The position numbers were made by a program, and so were the translations under genes. Shown here piece by piece: positions 56,801 through 64,000 of a stretch of DNA of 64,000 nt; position 1 is the stretch's first letter; every line of letters starts with the position of its first letter. The notes beneath the pieces were generated by a model. It saw only the letters and a list, made by a program, of their open reading frames with translations, searched no databases and was not told the DNA's origin. Source of the stretch: Chimonanthus salicifolius (taxonomy: Eukaryota > Streptophyta > Magnoliopsida > Laurales > Calycanthaceae). The stretch lies in contig CM023536.1 in assembly GCA_013350335.1 (NCBI GenBank), positions 40,370,314 through 40,434,313 on the forward strand, written 5' to 3'.

Positions 56801-59800
56801 TGGAATTGAATCCAAGACATCATGTCCTCATACCAACAACAAAATGGTGTTGGTGAATGGAACAATCACCATCTCCTAGAGGTAGCACAAGCTTTACTTT
56901 TTGACATGCATATTCCTGAATCATATTGGCCTAATTCTGTTTTGAATGCCTGCTACTTTACTAATCGCATGTCTTCACAAGTTTTACACAATAAAGCTCC
57001 TAGTGACATTATTCCAATTCATCATCATGTTTCTGTTATACCTCCCCGTGTCTATGGATGTGTGTGCTTGGTTCATAATTTTGCCGTAGATAAGCTTTCC
57101 CCAAAATCTATCAAGTGCATGTTTCTTGGTATTCATCATCTTAGAAAGGATACAAAGACTTTAATCCAGTGAGTGGGAGAAGTTTTGTCTCCATGGATGT
57201 CATTGTTTTTAATCTTCCTTATTTTTCTAAGACTAGTAGCAGTTCTTTAGGTGCTCTTGTTGTTCCATTGTCTTCTAATGATTCTAAATCACCTGGTCCC
57301 TCTAAACCTCTTACTGTCAATCTACAGCAGCAAAGAACCCCTACTTCATTGACTTCCAACAAAACATCCAATGAAGGTCCAAACCAGACATCTTCTAGTC
57401 TTGATTTGCCCCGTTGCCTTGCACAAAGGTAAATGTTCCTATACCATCCCATTGAGCATTTTATTAGCTATCACATTGTTTCTCCATCCCACTGGACATT
57501 TCTTAGTTCTTTGGATATAGTAACCATCCCTTGGAGGGTTCATTTTACTCTATGAAATCCATCCTAGAGGGCTGCTATGCAAGAAGAACTAGTTTCCCTT
57601 GAAAAGGATCATACATGAAACATAGTGGATCTTACACTTGGGAAGAAGCTAAAAGGGTTTAAATAGGTTTTTACCCTCAAGTATAATCCTGATGGATCCA
57701 TTGCTCAATATAAGTCAGGTTGGTGGTAAAGGGATTTACACAAACATATGGCATCGACTATCACGACACCTTCTCCCCAATTGCTACACTAAAATCGATA
57801 CGAGTATTAGTTTCTCTCGCAGAAACCTATCAATGGCCCTTATATCAGCTAGATGGTAAGAACGTCTTTCTACATGATCTCAAAGAAGAGGTATATATGA
57901 TACCTCCACCCAATTTTACTAGATCGAGAGCAAGGAAAAGACTGCAGTTTAAACAAAAAAAAAAAACCATTTATGGTCTCAAGCAGTCTCTGAGGACCTA
58001 GTTTGACAAATATAGTAGTGCTTTGCATGCTTATGGCTTCACAAGGATGTCAATCTGATCATTTTGTATTATTGTATCGTTGTGGCTCTGATATAATGCT
58101 TCTTATGGTTTATGTGGATGATATAGTGTTGGCTATAATACTGAACCTATTATTCAAGCTCTCAAAAGTCATCTGCATCAAGTCTTTAATATCAAAGGCT
58201 TAGGCCCTCTCTGGTATTTTCTTCACATAAAAGTTGCCCATTCAACTAAGGGTATTTTCCTATCTCAACAAAAATATGCTCTAAACCTACTTCAAGAAGC
58301 TGGATATTCTGGCTGTAAGCCTGCATTTTGAAGTGAACTCCAAACTGAGTGGATAGTGAGCCTTCCTTATCCTAGTTTCTATCAAAAGCTAGTTGGCACG
58401 CTTATTTGTTTGACAATTAACTGACCAGATTTGTCTCATGATGTTGTGGTCATCAATCATTTTATGCATGCTTTACAAGATGCTCATGTTTAGGATGTAT
58501 TTCGCATTCTGCGGTACCTCAAGGCTATCTTCTTTTTTCTTTGAAAGATAATCTCAAGGCTCATCTTGGCCACAATCTTTTCTACACAACAAAAATGAGA
58601 TCTCTATTAATCCACTGCTAATAGGGTTAGCTACAAGGACAATCACTAATCAATTTCTAGTTACTATATTTTTCTTGGTTCTCATCTTGTTTCCTGAAAA
58701 AATAAGAAAATTGTTGTGGCTCAAGCTGAAGACAGGACCATGGCTAACACTGTGAGCGAGTTCCTTTTTTTCAAAGAATTTTTTTCTTGAACTCGGTTTC
58801 CTATATCTAAGCCTATGACTATGTTATGTGACAATCAAGTTGCTATTCATATTGCCACAAACCATGTGTTTCGTGAGCACAGGAAGCATATCAAAATCCA
58901 TTGCAATTCCATCTGCACCATGTTTCATCTAGACAAATTGTCACGTCATATCTACAATCTAAAGATCAATTATCTGACATGCTCACTAGAGTTGTATCTA
59001 GTTCTTGCCATGATGCCATATTAGAGAAATTGGGCTTGATTGATATCAACGTACCAAAGCTTGAGGGGGAGTGTTGTAAGATATTGTATTTTAGTAACCA
59101 TGTATCTTATTTTACAGGTCTCCAGATCACCATATTGGTTGAATTCCTTTTATGGTTTTTCCCTTTTTTTGTTGAATTTCAATGTCTACAAAATGGGTGC
59201 AATTCCTACATCATCAACCTCTGAATATACATGCAAAAAGCAACATTCTCCTTCTCTCCCCCATTTCTCCTCTTTTTCTCCTTCATTTCCTCCTTTTTTT
59301 ATTCTACAACACTTACAATGGACACCCCACCCATAAATCACAGCAAAGAGATACCCAATACCCTCTCCCGACAGAAAAAGCATTAGACACACACCCCATA
59401 AAGTGGTCTCACAGTGATGGAGCTCACTATGATCATGGACTTGGATTGGATTGGTTTGAAAGAAATATGTTTGTATATAGTGCGTATAAAAAATCAACTG
59501 AATTGAACAACTTTAGCCATGGTTTTGAAGGACCCGAAAATCTATGGTAGATAGGGGTGCAATTTTATCAAGTTTAATCCTATGACTAGTCATTTAGTCA
59601 AGTTGGTTTTTCATAAGCATTATGTGCTTATCTTTCAATCCCATCCAATCCCATGATCATAGATGCGCTCCACATGGAGCTCCCATCATAGGAGCACTTT
59701 ATAGGGTGTACAGCTGATCATTTTCATATAATATATATATAACCTCTCTCCAACTGGACTAGACACATCACACATTATAACAATGGACCTCAACACACAA

Positions 59801-62612
59801 GACCCATCCTCACCACTACTCTATCCATAACTAAATCCCTCTCCCAAACCATATTTATGATAGAACACTTCACAACTTAAGAGGTCGTTTGTCCATTTCC
59901 TCAAGGGAAACAATTCCATGATAAAACTATACTGCGTCTATTCATACTATCCAACAAGTGCTATGAAACCTCTCTCCAACCATATTAGACACATTACACA
60001 TTACAACAATGGACCTCAACACATTAGACCCATCCTCACCACTTCTATCCATAACTAAATCCCTCTCCCAAACCATATTTATGGCAGAACACTTCCTAAC
60101 TTAAGAGGTTGTTTGTCCATTTCCTCAAGGAAAACAATTCCATGGATAAAACTATATTGGGTTCTATTCATATTATCCAGCAAGTGCTATGAAATCCAGC
60201 CTCAACTCGGGTTATGAAAACATAATATTTTGGTTGTTTACGTCAAAATCTTTATTTTCATTGAAAATGAACAAAGCATTGACTTGGCAAGAAAGGAAAA
60301 CCTCTTTATTTTCCTCGATAAATTTTCCTATCCCCCCCACGGGAAATGGATTCTTTTGAAGAAAAGGTAAATGTCACGTTTCTTGTGGTCTTGACAAAGA
60401 GCCCTCATTCCATGAAAGAAGAAAGGACCTCATTTTCCATGCTCCTTATTTTTCAAAGCTGGAAAATGACAAACCCCTAAGACATTGACCACTTTCCCAT
60501 ATCTCCCCATTTATGTTCATAATTTTAGATAATCCCTAATGTCCATCCTTTTTAGCTTTCATCACATCATCCCATTCAACAAGTTAGACCTCTTTTTATC
60601 ACCCTGATATTTTCAACAATGTTGTCAAACTCGAATTGCATCGTGAATCGGTCGAGAGGTATGAATCGTGAATCGTAAGTCATAGAATCGTAAGATTTGT
60701 AATGTTTTTTTCTAAAATTATTCTATAAACTATAAATATACGTAACATTCATTGTTAAATTATTCTATAAATTATAAAAAATCGGTCAAGCAATTGTCCT
60801 CTCCAATTTGACACTTATTATCCATCGTAAATAACCATAAAAAAACACAAAAATATATTTATATAAGATTTAAATATAAATATTAAGTATTGAGAAATTT
60901 AAAAAATCAATAAATAAATCAAAGGCATTTAAATAAATCTAAATAGCATTCATCAAATAAAAGATTTCTAAAAAATAAAAAATTGTTTTTTAGAGATTTT
61001 TTTTTTTAAATAGATACAAAAGATTGAAAAAAATAAAAAAGATGGCAAAAAATAAAAATAAGAAAAATAAACATGTGAAAAACAAGAGAAATAAATATTT
61101 GATTAAAAAGAGAAGTACTAGAGAACATCACTCGAAAAAAAAAAGAAAAAAAAAAAGAAATAATACAGGTTAGAACGAAACTTACAAAGAAGAATATGAG
61201 TCAGGAAAGCCCTTGAAATACCGAGACTTGCGGCACTTGCCGAACGTGATAATTGAAACAGAAGAAAAACAAAGAAAAGCCACGCAAACCCTAACAATAA
61301 AGCGACGGAAACCCTACGAATAGAGCTTGCGGCAGCACCTAAAAGTCTGAAACAAGAAGAAAAAAGGAGAAAGCAGAAACGAAAGGAAGAAGAGAAAAAA
61401 AAAAGAGGCCTACGACGAAAGGTATTTTCTACTTCCCTTCTTCCTCCTCTCTCTAACCTCAAATTGCACGAATCTCCAATTTGTCAACCCCAGAATCGCA
61501 CGATTTTAGCCTTTTTGCGTTTTTCCTGCCGATTCAAATCAAGACATGCACCGATTCGAACCGTGAATCGTGCTCTTTTAACACTGATTTTCAATGACTT
61601 ATAATAGACCTAAGGGGCATAAACTGGCTAGATTTGAGCCAAAACAATGTAGTACTAAGCCCAATGGAAAGCACAAGTGATGCATCATGACACAAGCAAC
61701 TTTCATGTGTTTTCGGTTTTTGACCTATGCTTTTAACTATGGGGTCTTTTTTTTTCATTGATAATGGTTTTCTATGATTGGGAATTTAACTACAAGTAGG
61801 AGGACCTAGTATTGGTATGTGATATGGGAGCAACAAAGCAACACCTTTTTTTTATATGTTATAGTTTTATGCAAATGATGTGTTTGCACTTTCAGGCCTA
61901 AATATACACCCCAAGCTTGATTAGCATTCAGGCTAAAAATTGATGCTCAGCCCTCTTTCTCAAGTTGTCCATATCAGTCTTTCGAACTTTTAGGTGCCAT
62001 TTGCATCCCTAAAGAAATACTTGTCAGTGTTGATTTAATGACATTTAGTTCTGCTTCCACACGCCTAATTTCTTTTTGAATATCTCACAATTGTCCTACA
62101 AAGACCATAATGTTTCCTCTACCAACAAAATTACCAAATAAAAGGAAACTATATGTTTCAACTCCCTTGTCCTACATTTTCCCAATCCAAATGATCTAAT
62201 AGTATAATACATCTCTAATATATCATGTATCACTAACCTTAAGTGACGTGGCATATAATAAGAATCATGTATGGGGTAAAAAAGTGGATACAACATACAT
62301 ATTTTTAATAATTAAAAAACTCACTCAAATAAGATACAAAGTTACCAAGCATTTCCCCCTTCATGGGAAAATCCCAAAGAAGAAAATTTAACCAGCAGCA
62401 ACCTATGCCGACAATAGAAATCATTGAAAATTCAAACATAAAATAGAACAATACACTCCATATATTCAAGACGAAAGCTATATTAAATTTATGGTGTTAA
62501 CTGGAAATGGGCCACACCGCAAAACCAAAAAAAGTACCTTTTGAACACGAGCAGTCAACCTAGTCATGGCACTTTTCAACTTACGCACCCGATCCAAGTT
62601 GCGACTGCTGAT
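46520..62612 (-). CDS. MRS2: MRS2/MGT (CorA-type) magnesium transporter, C-terminal part
   Basis: Seven exons on the - strand (62538..62612, 49542..49769, 49422..49466, 48369..48413, 48207..48236, 47963..48082, 46520..46606) splice in frame to the last 208 residues plus stop; full proteins of this family are about 430..450 residues, so the start lies beyond 64000. The plant MRS2 proteins form pentameric Mg2+ channels of the CorA type. Visible here are the long stalk helix ([20 protein letters not shown], then [20 protein letters not shown]), a serine/proline linker ([20 protein letters not shown]), the last stalk helix, membrane helix 1 ending in the diagnostic GMN motif, the [10 protein letters not shown] loop, and membrane helix 2. 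Every junction is phase 0 with GT..AG borders. It looks functional. The linker points to the MRS2-1/-5/-10 subgroup. Confidence 0.95.
46607..47962 (-). other. MRS2 last intron with dispersed repeat and microsatellite
   Basis: This 1356-bp intron holds a segment (about 46905..47110) repeated at 59515..59730 in the giant intron, and a (TG)n(G)n(AG)n microsatellite. Confidence 0.85.
47736..47807. repeat. Compound microsatellite (TG)n, poly(G), (GA)n
   Basis: About 20 bp of TG repeats, eight or nine G, then about 40 bp of GA repeats. It lies in an MRS2 intron and is likely length-variable. Confidence 0.92.
47963..48082 (-). CDS. MRS2: MRS2 exon with membrane helix 1 and GMN motif
   Basis: 40 codons from [18 protein letters not shown] to [10 protein letters not shown]. 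It holds the pore-lining helix and the GMN signature ([10 protein letters not shown]) that acts as the Mg2+ selectivity element in the CorA family. Splice sites are cacag and GTAAGG. Confidence 0.95.
48207..48236 (-). CDS. MRS2: MRS2 30-bp micro-exon
   Basis: Ten codons, [10 protein letters not shown], in the stalk helix before membrane helix 1. It is too short for ORF detection but keeps perfect GT..AG borders and frame. Confidence 0.92.
48369..48413 (-). CDS. MRS2: MRS2 45-bp exon
   Basis: Fifteen codons, [15 protein letters not shown], with borders ttcag and GTGACA. It is a stretch conserved across MRS2 proteins. Confidence 0.92.
49422..49466 (-). CDS. MRS2: MRS2 45-bp exon
   Basis: Fifteen codons, [15 protein letters not shown], with borders tacag and GTATGT. 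It joins the preceding exon ending EELEMLLE, as in family members. Confidence 0.92.
49542..49769 (-). CDS. MRS2: MRS2 exon with acidic stretch and linker
   Basis: 76 codons starting [20 protein letters not shown] and ending [13 protein letters not shown]. Borders are tttcag and GTAATC. The acidic run and the following Ser/Pro-rich linker are typical of the subgroup. It lies directly after the giant intron. Confidence 0.95.
50045..50325. mobile_element. Foldback MITE in the MRS2 intron
   Basis: The left half (ATAATGGTGATGAGTCCATT, then ATCTTGATTAGATTGAT) recurs inverted in the right half (AATGGACTAATCACCATTAT and ATCAATCTAATCAAGAT). The arms are about 130 bp with a small centre, so the whole element can fold into one hairpin. 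TSD not resolved. Confidence 0.8.
53030..53225 (+). repeat. 5' LTR of Copia B, left part divergent
   Basis: The part from about 53085 onwards (TCTATAAAATGGGTG, AATTCCTAC, CTGAATATACAT, CAACATTCTCCTTCTCTC, ATTCTACAACA) matches the 3' LTR; the part before does not. The left boundary at TGTTGACC is a guess. Confidence 0.6.
53614..54530 (+). pseudogene. Copia B gag with damaged zinc knuckle
   Basis: The ATG at 53614 opens [40 protein letters not shown] is the usual gag start block. Stops follow after 53865, with further pieces such as [20 protein letters not shown] near 54073. The zinc knuckle at about 54470..54520 reads [13 protein letters not shown] then a stop where its last cysteine should be. 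It is not a functional capsid gene. Confidence 0.82.
54622..55950 (+). mobile_element. LINE 3' fragment nested in Copia B
   Basis: The zf-RVT region reads [19 protein letters not shown] (about 54690..54750); after a SINE come [14 protein letters not shown] and an RNase H-like C-terminus ([50 protein letters not shown]). The 3' end CCGCTCAAAT matches that of the LINE ending at 41601. ATGCATAT lies at both sides (54614..54621 and 55951..55958), a probable TSD. Internal shifts and stops show decay. Confidence 0.8.
54891..55086 (-). mobile_element. SINE (family 2), complete, 11-bp TSD, in the LINE
   Basis: GTCTTTTGAAC occurs at 54880..54890 and 55087..55097, flanking a 196-bp insertion. On the - strand it has GCTCGCCTCCTGACGATCAA (box A region), ATTAGGTTCGATTCACG (box B), and an A-rich tail. 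It splits the LINE between its zinc finger and RNase H parts. Confidence 0.92.
55970..57172 (+). pseudogene. Copia B protease and integrase, broken
   Basis: The protease region reads [16 protein letters not shown] (DFG in place of DSG; about 56003..56050). Then come [16 protein letters not shown] and [14 protein letters not shown] (gag-pre-integrase and zinc site), [19 protein letters not shown], the catalytic [10 protein letters not shown], and in another frame [20 protein letters not shown]. Several stops and at least three shifts. Confidence 0.85.
57169..58440 (+). pseudogene. Copia B linker and reverse transcriptase, broken
   Basis: After a Ser/Pro-rich linker (57169..57432) the RT reads [40 protein letters not shown] and TIYGLKQSL, then [13 protein letters not shown] with the catalytic YVDD intact (about 58097..58135), and [20 protein letters not shown]. 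The frame breaks at several places. Confidence 0.85.
58500..59040 (+). pseudogene. Copia B RNase H, broken
   Basis: [20 protein letters not shown], then [13 protein letters not shown] at about 58815..58920, is the RNase H C-terminal half. It ends just before the polypurine tract. Confidence 0.8.
59072..59311 (+). repeat. 3' LTR of Copia B
   Basis: 240 bp from TGTTGTAAGATATTG to CTACAACA, directly after the polypurine tract. Confidence 0.8.
59741..60195. repeat. 226-bp tandem duplication
   Basis: Copies at 59741..59966 and 59967..60195 share AACCTCTCTCCAAC, ACAATGGACCTCAACACA, TCCCTCTCCCAAACCATATT and GTTTGTCCATTTCCTCAAGG, with modest divergence. Non-coding, in the MRS2 intron. Confidence 0.92.
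60615..61590. mobile_element. Possible MITE with GTGAATCG-type ends
   Basis: TGTTGTCAAACTCGAATTGC with CGTGAATCG at the left and, inverted, CGATTCACGGTTCGAATCGG with AGTGTTAAAAGAGCACG at the right suggest inverted ends of a 1-kb AT-rich element. The - strand ORF in it (61118..61462) is low-complexity and not convincing as a gene. Confidence 0.45.
62538..62612 (-). CDS. MRS2: MRS2 75-bp exon upstream of the giant intron
   Basis: 25 codons, from [16 protein letters not shown] to TRLTARVQK, with acceptor tgtag and donor GTACTT. The reading frame joins the exon at 49769 without a shift. Confidence 0.93.
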
Positions 62613-64000
62613 CTACATATATTAGGGTAGTCATTAACAAACAAGTCTAGAAGAAAAATAAAGTAGGGCACACAATCAAACAAATAACTAGGACCACAAT
62701 TTCAATAACAAATACAAAATTATTCTAGAAAAACAAATGTCTTCCAATGACTCACCAGTACTAGTAGCATCTTAAGTTCCTATGACAGCTTTTTGAAGTT
62801 GTCATTTTGAAACATCTTAGTTGTAAATGAACACATTACAACAAATCATAAATGGAGTTGTGGAAACATATCTCGACTTCATTTAAAATAAAACCTCAGA
62901 TTTAGGGTAGACTTGAGTTTAGTGACACTAAGATAACTTGCCTAATTTAGTTACATCGGTCAAGTTGGTCAAAAACCCACAATTCCCTATAATTAAGCTC
63001 TAAAGGTCTGAAAGCATAAAAATAAAAATAGAATAACTTTTCTGAATGCTACAAAGCAGAATAATTATCAAGTGGTATTTTTTAATGTATTATCTGTTTT
63101 TTTAATGAGCACTATTATTTCCTGTAGACCTGCAAGCAGTACCAATTCATCTACTTCTGCAAGTATGGTGATCCTGTGTTCTCTCTCTTCTTCTTTTTTG
63201 GAAAAGAAAGGGCAAGAAGAACTGCACCAAGAAAAGTACAACAGAGAGAAACAAAGAGAACAATCAAAGGGAACGCCGAGCAGAAGGGAGCTAATTGGCA
63301 AAGGACAGAGAATGTCATTTGACCTTTGGAAAATCAATTTCATGTGTTCTCATTGTTGTAATTGCTAAATATAACTAGTTGTGTAGTTAGGATTAGCTAG
63401 CATAGATTTGGCTAACTACACAGCTAATCATATGTAACAAATATGATATTGAGAACACAAGACCACCATGCCTACAGTTGTATTCTATATCGATTTTTTT
63501 TTTTTAATTTTAATGATAAGACATACTACTAATTAACTTGATAGGGTTGAGCACGATAGTAGAGCTCAAAAAGTTCAACTCAAATAGATAGGACAAAAAA
63601 CTTGATCATGATGTTGATGCTAAACTAATTAAAATTTGTAACAACTTCTCTACAATAATTAGCAATAGCGTTGTTTAAAATGTTCAAATTCCACTCCGCA
63701 AACTAAAAGAAACCAACAATATAGAACTCTTGAAAACTAACTTAAGTAAATCATATTGTGTGACTTGGCCAAACAAATAGGATCACCAAGTTGGGTGAAT
63801 TGGGCCAAGGTCTACATGTTCTTGAGCATCTTTAATAACTAAGGCTGTGTCTTAGCGGAACTGGATGAGTCAATCCAGTTCCACTGATGTTTGTTACCTA
63901 GTAGGAGGAGGTCAAACAATCAATTTACTAAGGAAGATGACCACCATAAACCTACAAAACTAAATTAGGGAACTAACATGATAGCCATGATATATGGTAT
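62613..64000 (-). other. Upstream MRS2 intron (partial), no exon seen
   Basis: No MRS2 N-terminal exon was found on the - strand here, so this is at least 1.39 kb of the next intron. The short frames on both strands around 63070..63370 lack motifs. Confidence 0.6.

Larger units (their letters stand above)
53030..59311 (+). mobile_element. Copia retrotransposon B inside the MRS2 intron
   Basis: The element lies antisense to the host gene. The 3' LTR is 59072..59311 (TGTTGTAAG to CTACAACA) after a polypurine tract TTGAGGGGGAG; the 5' LTR ends at 53225 (CTACAACA), followed by primer site TGGTATCTAAGAGCC. Gag, protease, integrase, reverse transcriptase and RNase H follow in Copia order but with many stops and shifts. 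The two LTRs match well only over about the last 140 bp. No TSD was found. Confidence 0.88.
49770..62537 (-). other. Giant 12.8-kb MRS2 intron
   Basis: Flanked by exons that join in frame, this phase-0 intron is 12,768 bp against usual plant introns of a few hundred. It holds a foldback MITE, a Copia element with nested LINE and SINE, a 226-bp tandem duplication, and AT-rich non-coding stretches (50330..52900, 60200..60600, 61600..62530) in which no gene is supported. Confidence 0.92.

Noticed and set aside
61118..61462. 114-aa - strand open frame
   Set aside because: Phe- and Ser-rich low complexity at poly(A)/poly(T) runs; no domain.
62613..64000. Search for further upstream MRS2 exons
   Set aside because: No phrase matching the expected N-terminal half was found on the - strand, so none is claimed.

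Overview
The window is nuclear DNA from a flowering plant. It is AT-rich, with spliced genes of plant type, plant-type Copia, LINE and SINE elements, and no operon structure. Gene density is very low and mobile-element load is high, which suggests a large angiosperm genome; the species cannot be named from this sequence alone.

Two cellular genes are clear. On the + strand, 19838..22502 encodes a two-exon, 433-residue protein that joins a secretory or membrane N-terminus, an alanine/lysine/glutamate-rich LEA-like helical region and a C-terminal four-helix TMEM205-like (DUF4149) membrane domain, the layout of the plant seed LEA-domain proteins. ACGT-core ABRE-like sites lie just upstream. On the - strand, seven exons between 62612 and 46520 give the C-terminal 208 residues of a plant MRS2/MGT (CorA-type) magnesium transporter with an intact GMN motif; its 5' exons lie beyond the right edge. 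One MRS2 intron (49770..62537) is 12,768 bp long because a Copia element, itself carrying a LINE that carries a SINE, sits in it.

Most of the rest is mobile DNA, and the target-site duplications (TSDs) allow much of its history to be read. (1) 4590..6700: gag part of a Copia element with its tRNA-Met primer site. (2) 13180..16860: a very decayed - strand Copia hit by three SINEs. (3) 24865..33372: a - strand Copia with both LTRs and TSD GACCT, carrying a TRIM-like element (27399..31335, TSD CCATT), which in turn carries a 3.16-kb solo-LTR-like insertion (27745..30900, TSD GACTG). (4) 36337..38848: a - strand non-autonomous LTR element with only 263 bp between its LTRs (TSD AGGTC), one LTR of which holds a second TRIM. 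(5) 39320..44035: a decayed hAT (ZMYM1-like) transposase region, with a 5'-truncated LINE (13-bp TSD) that contains a complete 558-bp TRIM (TSD AGGAG). (6) 53030..59311: the Copia inside the MRS2 intron. Several MITEs, two SINE families, tandem duplications and microsatellites fill the gaps.

No CRISPR array, operon or obviously new biochemical system was seen. The most informative content is the densely nested, datable set of insertions, a family of TRIMs sharing a conserved LTR core, a MITE with a near-empty paralogous site, and coding-like flanks around two of the insertions.
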